Assembly: GCF_000374045.1 (NCBI RefSeq)
Contig: NZ_KB893316.1
Location: forward strand, 149,400 to 213,399
DNA from: Segetibacter koreensis DSM 18137
GTDB taxonomy: Bacteria > Bacteroidota > Bacteroidia > Chitinophagales > Chitinophagaceae
DNA: 64,000 bases
Direction of reading: 5' to 3'
Part shown: positions 1 through 9,241 of the stretch, in pieces
Layout of the letters: the number at the start of each line of letters is the position of its first letter
Position numbering within the stretch: the stretch's first letter is position 1
Program-made: the position numbers and the translations under genes
Notes under the pieces: generated by a model
Told to the model about the DNA's origin: nothing
The model's input: only the letters and a program-made list of their open reading frames with translations
Databases searched by the model: none

Positions 1-1
1 T

Positions 2-301
2 ATGTTTATTGTAGCCGTCGCTATTGTTGCTTATTCAGTCCCATCGCACTTTAGTAATATTTTATCAAAAGAAGGTTTTCCTATGCTTCTTTTTTGGATT
101 GTGGCTGCAATTGTTAGCATATTTTCGTTTAAAAATTCATTTTCATTAATACCGGTTCTTGGCTTGATTAGTTGTTTTTATTTAATGGCGCAGGAAAGTC
201 ATACGAACTGGATGCGTTTTTTAATTTGGTTAGCCGTTGGTTTGATAGTTTATTTCACTTATGGTTATCGTAAAAGTAAGCTGGCTTTAAATACAGAATA
301 A
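2..301 (+). CDS. Amino-acid permease (APC superfamily), C-terminal fragment
   Basis: The reading frame is open from the left window edge, so this is the last ~99 residues of a longer membrane transporter. Three hydrophobic helices are visible (about residues 1-18, 28-48 and 52-88). The ending, with a NWMRFLIWL-type segment, a YFTYGY motif and a short charged tail, matches the last helices of Bacteroidota APC-type (CAT-like) amino-acid permeases. The apparent ATG at the edge is internal. The stop codon is immediately followed by the start of the next gene, so the two are probably co-transcribed. The substrate cannot be told from this fragment. Confidence 0.7.
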   Translation: MFIVAVAIVAYSVPSHFSNILSKEGFPMLLFWIVAAIVSIFSFKNSFSLIPVLGLISCFYLMAQESHTNWMRFLIWLAVGLIVYFTYGYRKSKLALNTE

Positions 302-943
302 ATGGAAAATAGTGTAGAATATGTGAAAGAGAAATGGAAGAAATTGACATCTTTTTCAAAAAAAGAGGACTTAAAAGAGCAGATGTGGGAGGAAATTGTC
401 TATCGCTATTCGGGACAGCACAGGCATTATCATACATTAAATCATATAGCACACCTCTATACTTTTTTAGATAATTATATCGGTAAGATTACAAATCCTG
501 CTGTTATAGGCTTTGCAATAATGTATCACGATGTGGTATATGATACTTACAGTGAAGATAATGAAGAGCAAAGTGCAGCTTTTGCAGAAGCGCATTTGAG
601 GCAGTTAAACGTAAGCGGCGCACTTATAGAAAATGTAAAAACTTTCATAAAGGCCACAAAAGACCACATAATGCCCGACGGAGTAATTTTACAAAAAGAC
701 CTTTCTTTTTTTCTCGATTTTGATATGGCTATTTTAGGGGTTGATGAAGATATGTATAAGCTGTATAGTGAAAAAATCAGGGAGGAATATGCAAAATACC
801 CCGATGCTGTGTATAAAGAAGGGCGTAGGCTCGCGTTGCAAAAAATATTAGAAGCCAGCAATATTTTTTGCACAAATGAATTTAGGGAAGAAATGGAACA
901 AAAGGCTCGCGAAAACATTAACAGGGAACTAGCCCTTTTGTAA
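302..943 (+). CDS. HD-superfamily metal-dependent phosphohydrolase (predicted)
   Basis: The 213-residue soluble protein matches the family annotated as predicted metal-dependent HD phosphohydrolases. It has an N-terminal YHTLNHI motif (residues 43-49) and the core HD pair at His76-Asp77, followed by an acidic DNEEQSA segment (residues 86-92). These residues are expected to bind a divalent metal and hydrolyse a phosphoester, but the substrate of this subgroup is not known. The ATG directly abuts the stop codon of the upstream permease, suggesting translational coupling. There are no membrane segments or signal peptide. Confidence 0.8.
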   Translation: MENSVEYVKEKWKKLTSFSKKEDLKEQMWEEIVYRYSGQHRHYHTLNHIAHLYTFLDNYIGKITNPAVIGFAIMYHDVVYDTYSEDNEEQSAAFAEAHLRQLNVSGALIENVKTFIKATKDHIMPDGVILQKDLSFFLDFDMAILGVDEDMYKLYSEKIREEYAKYPDAVYKEGRRLALQKILEASNIFCTNEFREEMEQKARENINRELALL

Positions 944-976
944 AGCAATAAACATTCATGCAGTTTTTCTTATTCG

Positions 977-984
977 TACCTTTG
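977..984 (+). promoter_or_regulatory. Bacteroidota-type promoter -7 box
   Basis: TACCTTTG matches the TAnnTTTG -7 element of the Bacteroidota primary sigma factor and lies 20 bases before the ATG of the Smr-domain gene. No good -33 TTTG is visible at the usual spacing, so only the -7 box is claimed. Confidence 0.5.
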
Positions 985-1004
985 CCCATTAATTTTAGCT
1001 ATAG

Positions 1005-2030
1005 ATGAAGTACCAGGTTGGAGACGATATTATAGTTGTTCACAGCAATGACGAAGGAAAAGTAATTGAAATAGTGAATGACAAAATGGTGATAATTGAG
1101 GTAAAGGGAGTGAAATTTCCTGCCTACATGGATCAGATAGATTTTCCTTATTTCAAACGTTTTACTCAAAATAAGTTAGTCGCAGATAAACCAAAACCCA
1201 AGGTATATGTAGACCAGGTCGCCAAGGAAAAACGAAGAGATGAAGTTAAGGTAGCTGATGGTATTTGGTTAACTTTATTTCCGAAATTTGAAACTGACGT
1301 TTTTGGTGACGACGTCGTGGACAGGTTTAAAGTGTACTTAATAAACCGCACAGATTTGGCTTATGAGTTTACATATAAACTTAATTTTTTTGGCCGTACA
1401 GATTTTGAAATTACCAGTGACCTTGCATCGTTTAAGGATTTTTACCTGCATGATGTCGCATTTGAAAACCTGAATGATAGTCCTTCTTTCGATTTTGAAT
1501 TCAGGTTGCTGCAACCCGATAAACATAAGGCAGACTTTTGCGAAGCTCATTTTAAGATAAAGCCTAAACAAATGTTTCAAAAGATAGAGGAACTGAAGGA
1601 AAAAAACCTTCCTTCTATTAATCACCGGTTAATAGAGAAGTATCCTGACAAGCCTTATGAAGACGATTTATTGGATTTATCGAAACTAACATCTGCAGGG
1701 TATAAAGTGTACGATGCAGGCAAAGCAAGGCAACACCTGGAGCCGGCGAGAAGTATAGTTGATCTTCATATTGAAAAGATTACCGACAATTGGAAGGGGC
1801 TTAGCAATTTTGAAATAATAAACCTTCAACTAAAAGAATTTGAAAAATGGTATTATTTAGCAGTCGCTCACCGCTTACCAGATTTTGTCGTTATACATGG
1901 AATAGGTAAAGGCAGGTTAAAAGAAGAAATACACGAAATTCTTAAAACTAAAAAAGAAGTAAAATATTTTATAAATCAATACGATCCTCGTTTTGGTTAT
2001 GGGGCTACGGAAATATTTTTTCAATATTAG
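1005..2030 (+). CDS. Smr/DUF2027 domain-containing protein
   Basis: The 341-residue protein has three parts: a small N-terminal SH3-like region (residues 1-50), a central DUF2027-like beta-rich region, and a C-terminal Smr domain. The Smr domain shows the HGIGKGRLKEEI motif (around residues 298-309) and ends in the usual FGYGATEIFF-type strand. Smr domains, first described in MutS2, are nucleic-acid binding and sometimes nicking modules. This MutS-free architecture is common in Bacteroidota and its role is not established. It could act in RNA or ribosome quality control, but that is inference. The gene stands alone, just upstream of rnpB. Confidence 0.8.
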   Translation: MKYQVGDDIIVVHSNDEGKVIEIVNDKMVIIEVKGVKFPAYMDQIDFPYFKRFTQNKLVADKPKPKVYVDQVAKEKRRDEVKVADGIWLTLFPKFETDVFGDDVVDRFKVYLINRTDLAYEFTYKLNFFGRTDFEITSDLASFKDFYLHDVAFENLNDSPSFDFEFRLLQPDKHKADFCEAHFKIKPKQMFQKIEELKEKNLPSINHRLIEKYPDKPYEDDLLDLSKLTSAGYKVYDAGKARQHLEPARSIVDLHIEKITDNWKGLSNFEIINLQLKEFEKWYYLAVAHRLPDFVVIHGIGKGRLKEEIHEILKTKKEVKYFINQYDPRFGYGATEIFFQY

Positions 2031-2125
2031 CCAGCAATGTAAATTGGGTAAATTTTAAACAGCATGAGGACCGGGCGACTAAATTCGCTTTCCGTAAAAT
2101 TGTAAAGCCTCAAAGCAAACTTACT

Positions 2126-2486
2126 ACTACCAACCGTGCTATCGCCTTTGTAAACAAGGGAGGAAAGTCTGGACAGCATAGGGCAATCTACCGGTGAATA
2201 GCCGGCTACTCTAAAAGGAGTAAGAGACAGTGCCACAGAAAATAACTACCCCGGCAATGACGGGGAAAAGGTGAAAATGTGGGGTAAGAGCCTACAGTGC
2301 CGTTAAGTGATTACCGGTGCGGGTAAACCTTAGATGCTGAAATGCCATGTATAGGATTGGTTGAGAACGGCTCGTTCAAGTTCCTTTCGGGGATACCATC
2401 CAGGGTAGGCAGAAACAGGTGTTCAGTAATGACCATCGCAGATAAATGATAGCCTCGAACAGAATCCGGCTTATGAGTTGGTAGTT
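2126..2486 (+). ncRNA. rnpB: RNase P RNA (type A)
   Basis: This is the catalytic RNA that matures the 5' ends of tRNAs. Conserved blocks appear in the right order: GAGGAAAGTCTGGAC near 2160 (CR I), ACAGTGCCACAGAAAA near 2228, GGTAAGAGCCTACAG near 2283, AGATAAATGAT near 2440, and ACAGAATCCGGCTTAT near 2459 (CR V). The outer P1 helix closes by pairing of CTACCAAC (2127-2134) with GTTGGTAG (2477-2484), which sets the ends to within a few bases. A strong terminator follows. No protein frame of note overlaps it. Confidence is high because both conserved sequence and the terminal helix agree. Confidence 0.93.
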
Positions 2487-2493
2487 TTTTTAT

Positions 2494-2526
2494 TCCTGCC
2501 GTTTGTATAAACCGGCAGGATTTTTT
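2494..2526 (+). terminator. Rho-independent terminator of rnpB
   Basis: The arms TCCTGCCG (2494-2501) and CGGCAGGA (2513-2520) are perfectly complementary and are followed by a run of six T residues. Confidence 0.85.
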
Positions 2527-2672
2527 ATCTTACTTTTTCCTTTCTTTTAATAATTATGTTTGTTTTTCCTATCGGTATTCGGTGTTTTTGTCTCTTTTCG
2601 AAGTGCAACTAACTACAGTTGTAAAAAACAATAGTACAAAGAAATAGCTGTTCATTCATGACTAAAAGGAAC

Positions 2673-2709
2673 AAAAAAGCTCCAGTACAAGGGTACTGGA
2701 GTTTTTTTG
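2673..2709. terminator. Bidirectional terminator between rnpB and hppA
   Basis: The arms CTCCAGTAC (2680-2688) and GTACTGGAG (2693-2701) form a perfect 9-bp stem with a 4-base loop, flanked by six A residues on the left and seven T residues on the right. It can therefore act in both directions. It most likely ends the minus-strand hppA transcript, whose stop codon lies about 60 bases away. Confidence 0.8.
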
Positions 2710-2762
2710 TTTCATAATTTACTTTGCTTCCTTTTCATTTACATCTTCTGAAAATTGCATTT

Positions 2763-5207
2763 TCACTTTTTTTCACCCAAAAACATTTCATATCTTTTGA
2801 GAATGTCTTCACTTTGTTCTTTGCCGTTAATGATTAATTTACCATTTATAAGTTCAATAGATACATTTTTTGCTGATGTCACGCCATCTATTTTTAGAGC
2901 AGCTAACAATGCATCTGAGTTTTTGGTACTATTATTTTCTGAGATATTTACGGCTTTAGCCAATTCTGCATTTGCAGAAATATTTATTGTTTTTTCTTTA
3001 ATAATACTTGTATGGTTGCGGACGTTATCTTTTGTATGATAAACGTTTGCAAGGGTAGGAGCTATTACCAACGATACTATAGACATCAATTTAATAAGAA
3101 TGTTCATAGATGGGCCCGAAGTATCTTTAAAAGGATCACCGACTGTGTCACCGGTGACAGAAGCTTTATGAGGCTCTGATTTCTTATAGTACATTGTACC
3201 GTTGATATCAACACCTTTTTCAAAACTTTTTTTGGCATTATCCCATGCTCCACCTGCATTGTTTTGAAATATTCCCATAAGAACACCACTTACTGTTGCA
3301 CCGGCAAGAAAACCACCTAAGGCCTCAGGACCAAAAGCAAAACCAATAATCAAGGGAGAAACTATTGCAATACCTCCTGGCAACATCATCTTCTTTATAG
3401 ATGCCTCAGTAGATATAGCCACACATTTGTCGTATTCCGGCTTGCCGGTTCCTTCCATTATACCCGGTATTGTTCTGAATTGCCGGCGTACTTCTTCAAC
3501 CATTGCCATAGCGGCTTCACCTACAGCCCTTATAGCCAACGATGAAAATAAGAACGGAATCATTCCCCCTACAAATAAACATGCTAATACATCTGCTTTG
3601 TAAATATCAATTCCCCTGATACCTGCAATACCCACAAATGCAGCAAACAAAGCCAACGCTGTTAATGCAGCAGAAGCAATGGCAAAACCTTTACCAGTGG
3701 CAGCTGTGGTATTACCTACCGCATCAAGTATATCTGTCTTTTCACGTACTTCTTTGGGTAATTCACTCATTTCTGCAATGCCTCCTGCATTATCGGCAAT
3801 AGGTCCGAAAGCGTCGATCGCCAGCTGCATGGCAGTGGTTGCCATCATACCGGCTGCAGCAATAGCAACCCCGTATAAACCGGCAAAATGGTAACTTCCA
3901 AAAATACCTGCAGCTAAAACAAGTATCGGTAAAAAAGTACTTTCCATACCCACAGCCAGACCACCTATTACGTTAGTGGCATGACCTGTTCCCGACTGCC
4001 GGATAATACTTTTTACAGGGCCTTTATGCATTGCGGTATAATATTCAGTAATAATACTCATTAAAGTTCCCACTACCAATCCTACGACAATTGATCCCAT
4101 CACCCCATATTTTGTAAAATGCGCGATGCTTTGTAGTTCTTCGCCTGTTGGCCTGATATCTCTACTTAGATACATATCACCTTCAGGCAATATCCAGTTA
4201 ACCAAAAAATAAGAAGCAATGGCTGTTAAAACAATTGACCCCCAGTTACCCATGTTTAAAGCTTTTTGCACAACCGCAGTATGTAAACCAGCTTTATCAG
4301 AAATACGAACAAAAAAAGTTGCTAAAATGGAAAACAAGATTCCCACACCAGCTATAAGCATTGGTAATAAAATAGGTGAAAAACCAGAATATCCATCTGC
4401 AAGAGCTTCTCCGGTATTGGTAGTCACTTCGTGACCGAGAACAATAGTTGCCAACACTGTAGCAACATAAGATCCGAAAAGGTCAGCTCCCATACCGGCA
4501 ACATCACCTACATTATCCCCTACGTTATCAGCAATAGTGGCAGGATTTCGTGGATCATCTTCAGGAATTCCAGCTTCTACTTTACCTACAAGATCTGCGC
4601 CCACATCGGCGGCCTTGGTATAAATACCTCCGCCCACACGTGCAAACAATGCAATACTTTCTGCTCCTAAAGAAAAGCCCGTTAAAACTTCAATAGCACG
4701 TGTTACATCAGTTGATGTAGACAAAGCACCGGGAGCAAAAATTTTAATAAGTATAATAAACAATCCCCCTAAACCTAAAACTGCAAGTCCCGCGACGCCC
4801 ATTCCCATTACTGCACCTCCTGTAAAAGAAACATTTAAGGCTTTTGAGAGAGAAGTACGAGCCGCCTGCGCGGTGCGAACATTTGCTTTTGTAGCAATAC
4901 GCATACCTATATAGCCCGCCATTACACTAAAGAAGGCACCAAGAATGAAAGCTATTGCTATAGACCAATGAGAATCAGGATTTCTGCTTCCCATGAAGCC
5001 AAGAAGTATAGCAACTATAATTCCGAAATAAGCAAGGATTTTATACTCAGCTCTTAAAAATGCCATTGCACCTTCCTGGATATAATGGGCAATTTCTTTC
5101 ATTCTGGGAGTGCCAGGATCTTGTTTTGAAACCCAGTTAAACTTAATAAATGTGTAGAGAAGTCCGATAATGCCCATGGCAGGGACGGCGTAGATCAATT
5201 TGTCCAT
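2763..5207 (-). CDS. hppA: Membrane-bound ion-translocating pyrophosphatase (H+/Na+-PPase)
   Basis: This enzyme couples cytoplasmic pyrophosphate hydrolysis to H+ or Na+ export. The ~16-helix protein shows the substrate-site sequences [20 protein letters not shown] and the [20 protein letters not shown] motif. It also has [10 protein letters not shown], where Ala precedes A-T-G-K; this Ala (instead of Lys) is the mark of the K+-dependent subfamily, which contains both Na+ and H+ pumps. At 814 residues it is longer than usual. About 75 extra residues follow the last hydrophobic helix, with no obvious membrane segment, and both termini of this fold face the periplasm. It lies downstream of nnr on the same strand with a 111-base gap. 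Confidence 0.93.
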   Translation of the reverse strand: MDKLIYAVPAMGIIGLLYTFIKFNWVSKQDPGTPRMKEIAHYIQEGAMAFLRAEYKILAYFGIIVAILLGFMGSRNPDSHWSIAIAFILGAFFSVMAGYIGMRIATKANVRTAQAARTSLSKALNVSFTGGAVMGMGVAGLAVLGLGGLFIILIKIFAPGALSTSTDVTRAIEVLTGFSLGAESIALFARVGGGIYTKAADVGADLVGKVEAGIPEDDPRNPATIADNVGDNVGDVAGMGADLFGSYVATVLATIVLGHEVTTNTGEALADGYSGFSPILLPMLIAGVGILFSILATFFVRISDKAGLHTAVVQKALNMGNWGSIVLTAIASYFLVNWILPEGDMYLSRDIRPTGEELQSIAHFTKYGVMGSIVVGLVVGTLMSIITEYYTAMHKGPVKSIIRQSGTGHATNVIGGLAVGMESTFLPILVLAAGIFGSYHFAGLYGVAIAAAGMMATTAMQLAIDAFGPIADNAGGIAEMSELPKEVREKTDILDAVGNTTAATGKGFAIASAALTALALFAAFVGIAGIRGIDIYKADVLACLFVGGMIPFLFSSLAIRAVGEAAMAMVEEVRRQFRTIPGIMEGTGKPEYDKCVAISTEASIKKMMLPGGIAIVSPLIIGFAFGPEALGGFLAGATVSGVLMGIFQNNAGGAWDNAKKSFEKGVDINGTMYYKKSEPHKASVTGDTVGDPFKDTSGPSMNILIKLMSIVSLVIAPTLANVYHTKDNVRNHTSIIKEKTINISANAELAKAVNISENNSTKNSDALLAALKIDGVTSAKNVSIELINGKLIINGKEQSEDILKRYEMFLGEKK

Positions 5208-5238
5208 ATCAATCGTTTCTTTTGTTTTTAGAAGGTTT

Positions 5239-5246
5239 CAAAAATA
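5239..5246 (-). promoter_or_regulatory. Promoter -7 box for hppA
   Basis: Read on the minus strand this is TATTTTTG, a TAnnTTTG match about 31 bases before the hppA ATG. It suggests hppA has its own promoter as well as any read-through from nnr. Confidence 0.4.
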
Positions 5247-5318
5247 GTATAAAACAGCTATATTAACACTTTATTAATACAATCATTATTTTTTTCAGAG
5301 TTTTATAAAAAAAGGTAT

Positions 5319-6812
5319 TTATAGTGAAGAACTTACAGTAAGAAAAGCGTTACCTAAATTGTCAATAATATCTCCGGCAATCATTGCTTCCTGCGATATG
5401 GTTTTTACTGCAATATCCGCTGCGAGGCCATGAAGAAACATTCCCATGAGGCAAGTTTCTTTTGAAGAATAGCGCTGGGCAAGTAAACCTGTAAGAATGC
5501 CTGTAAGAACATCGCCACTTCCCCCAGTCGCCATTCCTGGATTGCCAGTACCATTAAAATAAACTTCACCATCAGGACAAGCAAGTACACTATTATGTCC
5601 TTTTAATATTATGTATATAAAAAACTTTTGAGCATGAGATCGGGCAACCTGTATTTTTTCCAACTGGTCTTTCGTCTTGCCAAATAGTCTTTCAAATTCC
5701 TTGGGATGAGGGCTAAGAATACTGCCTGGCGGCAACTCGCCCAGTAATTCCTGGTTTACGGAAAGAATATTTAAAGCATCTGCATCTATTACTAATGCAT
5801 TATTAAAATGCGATAACACATTCTGAAAAAGTGCGCCTCCTTCCTTTTTTGTTCCAATACCCGGGCCTATACCTATGGTTGTATATTTAGTCCATTCAAG
5901 TGTTTCTATATCCGTATGTGCCATAGCCATTGCTTCCGGCACGGCTGTTTGAATAATAGTAAAGTGTTCTTCAGGTATCATTGCGCTCACCAGTCCGGCA
6001 CCTGCTCGCAAGCATGCCTTTGAGCACATTACAGCAGCGCCCATTTTGCCTTTTTCTCCTGCAATAATCAGCGCATGTCCGTAAGTGCCTTTATGAGAAA
6101 ATTTCTTTCTTGGCCTGTAAATTTTTTTTATTAATTCTAATTCTACAAGATTATAAACTGAATTAATTGTTGTTAAATAATCAGGATGTAAACCAATATC
6201 TAAAACATGTACGTCTCCAAAAAAGGGCTCGTTTTCAGGAAAGAGGAAGCATAGTTTTACAGTTTGAAAAGTAAGTGTAAAATCTGCTTTAATTACAGCG
6301 CCTGTACTGGTCGCCTTATCGCAAAACATACCGCTTGGCAGATCAATGGCAATAACGGTTGCAGCGGAAGTATTTATATGTTGAACCAAAGTTGCTGCTA
6401 ATCCCTCAAGCGGGCGATTTAAACCTGAGCCAAATAAGGCATCTATGACCAGGTCATTCGGACTAATTTCAGGAAAAAAATCAGGATTCTGAACAAAGTG
6501 AATCCTGGCAGGCGAGGAGTGAAGGCGATGCAGATTTGCCCGGAAATCATCAGTTCCTAATGAACCTGTTTCCATTATATACACATCACAAAGAATATTT
6601 TCAGCTGAAAGTTGACGCGCAATTGCCAGACCATCGCCTCCATTATTTCCTTTTCCGCAAAAGATTTTTACCGGTTTGCTCATATATCTTTCTTCTATCC
6701 ATGCAGTACATTTTGCGGCTGCTCTTTCCATTAAATCCAGAGAACTGACTGGTTCATTTAATATCGTAAACTCATCCCATTTATGTATTTGTTCTGCAGA
6801 TAATATTTTCAT
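5319..6812 (-). CDS. nnr: Bifunctional NAD(P)H-hydrate epimerase / ADP-dependent NAD(P)H-hydrate dehydratase
   Basis: This metabolite-repair enzyme restores NAD(P)H from its damaged hydrated form. The N-terminal epimerase half (residues ~1-215, YjeF_N/NnrE) carries GKGNNGGDGLA, the nucleotide-binding motif, and the ALFGSGLNRPL and AIDLPSGM sequences. The C-terminal dehydratase half (residues ~225-497, NnrD) has the ribokinase-like signatures GKMGAAVMCSKACLRAGAGL, ILSPHPKEF and NPGMATGGSGDVLTG. The length of 497 residues is normal for the fused form. It is transcribed toward hppA and divergently from the DinB gene. Confidence 0.93.
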   Translation of the reverse strand: MKILSAEQIHKWDEFTILNEPVSSLDLMERAAAKCTAWIEERYMSKPVKIFCGKGNNGGDGLAIARQLSAENILCDVYIMETGSLGTDDFRANLHRLHSSPARIHFVQNPDFFPEISPNDLVIDALFGSGLNRPLEGLAATLVQHINTSAATVIAIDLPSGMFCDKATSTGAVIKADFTLTFQTVKLCFLFPENEPFFGDVHVLDIGLHPDYLTTINSVYNLVELELIKKIYRPRKKFSHKGTYGHALIIAGEKGKMGAAVMCSKACLRAGAGLVSAMIPEEHFTIIQTAVPEAMAMAHTDIETLEWTKYTTIGIGPGIGTKKEGGALFQNVLSHFNNALVIDADALNILSVNQELLGELPPGSILSPHPKEFERLFGKTKDQLEKIQVARSHAQKFFIYIILKGHNSVLACPDGEVYFNGTGNPGMATGGSGDVLTGILTGLLAQRYSSKETCLMGMFLHGLAADIAVKTISQEAMIAGDIIDNLGNAFLTVSSSL

Positions 6813-6829
6813 ATGTCATTAACCTTGAT

Positions 6830-6837
6830 CAAATATA
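6830..6837 (-). promoter_or_regulatory. Promoter -7 box for nnr
   Basis: The minus strand reads TATATTTG here, a TAnnTTTG match 17 bases upstream of the nnr ATG. No clear -33 element is seen. Confidence 0.45.
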
Positions 6838-7040
6838 CTACCCATGCTTTTTTAATATAGAAGAAATATTTAGATTAGTACTTTATTTCTCTGAGATATA
6901 ATTATAATTGAAAAAACACAAAGAGGATTAATTATACTTAAGTAGGCACTACCGATTTTCTTTGGTAACATTTTAAATTTATTTTCATACTTTTTGCTTA
7001 AGAAAAAATATCATTATCTCAAACTTGTAAACTGAATTAT

Positions 7041-7526
7041 ATGAGCCAAACAGGACAATCTGCTAAGTCAATTATACAGCAACTTACAGAACTACTTACG
7101 GGAGGCAATGCGCATGTCACCCTCGAAGATGCTACTAATATGTCTTTTGAAAACGTTAGCAAAAAGCCTGACAATCTTCCTTATAGTATCTGGCAGCTTG
7201 TAGAACATATTCGCATTTCCCAATGGGATATACTTGAGTTTTCAAGAGATCCTAAATACCAGTCTCCGGAATGGCCTACAGGTTATTGGCCGAAGGAAGA
7301 GGCGCCTGCAGATGAAAAGGAATGGAAAAATACATTGGAGCAAATAAAAAAGGATCGCGAGGAGTTTGTTGAATTATTAAATGCACCGGGAGCGGATTTG
7401 TACACTCCGTTTCCTCATGGTAGCGGACAAAATCTTTTGCGTGAAGCACTGCTGATTGCCGACCATACCAGTTATCACCTGGGGCAAATTATCATCGTAA
7501 GAAGATTATTAAACGATTGGAAATAA
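7041..7526 (+). CDS. DinB-like four-helix-bundle protein
   Basis: The 161-residue soluble protein has the YSIWQLVEHIRISQWDIL segment (residues ~54-71) and the C-terminal ADHTSYHLGQIIIVRRLL helix (residues ~139-156). The two His-containing helices are those that form the metal site in DinB/YfiT-type bundles. Members include DNA-damage-inducible proteins and thiol-dependent transferases, and the specific reaction cannot be predicted. The gene stands alone, divergent from nnr across a 228-base gap. Confidence 0.8.
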   Translation: MSQTGQSAKSIIQQLTELLTGGNAHVTLEDATNMSFENVSKKPDNLPYSIWQLVEHIRISQWDILEFSRDPKYQSPEWPTGYWPKEEAPADEKEWKNTLEQIKKDREEFVELLNAPGADLYTPFPHGSGQNLLREALLIADHTSYHLGQIIIVRRLLNDWK

Positions 7527-7591
7527 CACTTGATTAAATATTTATGCGTTGTCAAGCCTATCAATTTTTTAATATTTTGCCTGGCTGTTAG

Positions 7592-7599
7592 TAACTTTG
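7592..7599 (+). promoter_or_regulatory. Promoter -7 box for small membrane protein
   Basis: TAACTTTG (TAnnTTTG type) sits 18 bases upstream of the ATG at 7618. This supports that ATG rather than the GTG at 7597, which would overlap the box. Confidence 0.5.
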
Positions 7600-7617
7600 T
7601 GTAAAGGAAAAATCATT

Positions 7618-7794
7618 ATGGGAGTTTGGAGACAAATAGCAGAATATTTATACATAAAAAAACGAGATCCTAATGACACCCGCACGCAATGGATGAAATA
7701 CATGCATGGCATGAACCGCATCTCTATTTTGGTTTTTTTAATTGCGCTTATTATTATGATTATCAGGTTAGTATTGATACCTCTTTTTAAATAA
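7618..7794 (+). CDS. Small single-pass membrane protein (DUF6728-like)
   Basis: A 58-residue protein with a basic N-terminal half (YIKKRDPND) and one C-terminal transmembrane helix (residues ~34-55). The segment WMKYMHGMNRIS just before the helix resembles a small family seen across Chitinophagaceae and annotated as DUF6728. That name is from memory and no function is known. An upstream in-frame GTG at 7597 would add seven residues but overlaps the predicted promoter box, so I chose the ATG. Confidence 0.65.
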   Translation: MGVWRQIAEYLYIKKRDPNDTRTQWMKYMHGMNRISILVFLIALIIMIIRLVLIPLFK

Positions 7795-7907
7795 TCCGAA
7801 TTACTATTAAACTTTCCTGAGCAGATTTCTTCAATATTTATTTATTGGTCAACTCTTTCATAATTATTGCCACTGGTGTAAGCAGTACTAAAAAGCTTTA
7901 ATCTTTT

Positions 7908-8975
7908 TTATTTTATTATAAATAGCCCCAGGATACCAATTACATACAAGAGTATGACAATAAATGAATCCATACCCATTTTAAAAATCTGTTTTTTGCT
8001 TCGGAAAACAATTCCACAAACGTAAACAGTTGTGAGTAGCATTGCCAAAGCTGTTAAATACACATCTGTTTTTTGAGCTTTTGGTAACACTGCCTTGCCG
8101 GTAATTAATGTTGCCACGAAAAAAAGTACCGGAAGAAAAGCGTTTCCTCCTAAAATGTCACTGATCGCCATTTCATAATCCTGTATTTTTAAAGCTGCAA
8201 GCCCGGTAGAGATTTCGGGCAAAGAAGTTATAGCCGCAAGAATCGTTGCTCCAAATATTACTCCCTGCATTCCAATATGTTTTGCAATAGCATCGCTGCT
8301 CAGTTCTGCTGCAAAGCCGGCAACTAATGTTACCATAGCGCAAGCAAGAAAAATAATGATATTCTTTTTAATGTTTTTTTTATCATTCGATTGATTGCCG
8401 TTCCTATTGCCATTAGACTTTTCGTCCTTACCAGGTGGTAACGTCGAGGACCTGGCTTTAGAAGTCCATGGCAAGTCGGTTTTGGCTTTATTGATAAGAT
8501 AGATGCCAATTATCCAAAAAGCAAGAATAAACACATCCGCAGGAGAAATGCGTAAAAAAATGAAAGAATCCGGTAACTCATGACCCATTACGGCCATAGA
8601 CAACACTGCAATTACCAAAATACCTTCCAAAACCGGCACTAAAGAATTGACCGAATTGGTCAGCGCCACCTTTTTCCCCAATCCCCAAAAATCTAAAACT
8701 GCAATAACCACAGTTTGAATGGCTATACCTCCCAAAATATTTCCTACAGCTATGCCGATATTATTAGTAAGAGCAGAACTTACAACAATTGCAACCTCAG
8801 GAAGGTTTGTAACAATTGCCAGGAGGATCATACCGCCAAGTGCTTCACCTAATTTAAAATGTTTTAAAAGTAGGTCAGTGGTTTTTGACACCTGTATGCC
8901 AGCAAACCAAATAGTAATGCCTGCAGCAGCAAAAACCGCTAGTAATAATGGAAAGGGAAGAAAAGAAATATCCAT
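7908..8975 (-). CDS. Sodium/calcium exchanger-family cation antiporter
   Basis: The 355-residue membrane protein of the CaCA superfamily exchanges Ca2+ (or another cation) for Na+ or H+ at the inner membrane. Both inverted alpha repeats are visible. The first has NLPEVAIVVSSALTNNIGIA followed by VGNILGG, and the second has TSLPEISTGLAALKI followed by SDILGGNAF. The Glu of each LPE is expected to contact the ion. About ten helices are seen, split by a hydrophilic Asn/Lys-rich cytoplasmic loop (residues ~175-200) with GNRNGNQSNDKK. The gene is divergent from the SNF2 helicase. The ion specificity is not determinable. Confidence 0.85.
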   Translation of the reverse strand: MDISFLPFPLLLAVFAAAGITIWFAGIQVSKTTDLLLKHFKLGEALGGMILLAIVTNLPEVAIVVSSALTNNIGIAVGNILGGIAIQTVVIAVLDFWGLGKKVALTNSVNSLVPVLEGILVIAVLSMAVMGHELPDSFIFLRISPADVFILAFWIIGIYLINKAKTDLPWTSKARSSTLPPGKDEKSNGNRNGNQSNDKKNIKKNIIIFLACAMVTLVAGFAAELSSDAIAKHIGMQGVIFGATILAAITSLPEISTGLAALKIQDYEMAISDILGGNAFLPVLFFVATLITGKAVLPKAQKTDVYLTALAMLLTTVYVCGIVFRSKKQIFKMGMDSFIVILLYVIGILGLFIIK

Positions 8976-9241
8976 AAAATCTAATTCTCAAAATATCAGA
9001 CCAAAACCAGTAAATGATGTTTACCTAATGAAGTCTCTCTTTCTTTTACTATCTGCTTTTTGCAACTTATAACAAGAATAATTTATTATACATTTCTTAA
9101 AACCATTCAAATAAAGTTAAAAAGTTCTCACCCTTTTTCCACAAAATTGCTATAATCTGTGTTTTTAAATTTTGTGTTTAGTTCAATTAATATGCATTTA
9201 CCGGTCAAAACAGTAGGTTTGCCATAAAAAATATTTACAGA

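Noticed and set aside
2027..2236. Minus-strand frame across the rnpB 5' part
   Set aside because: It overlaps the conserved RNase P RNA core and has no protein-like features.
3679..3894. Plus-strand open frames inside hppA
   Set aside because: They are shadows of the hppA coding frame with biased composition and no start signals.
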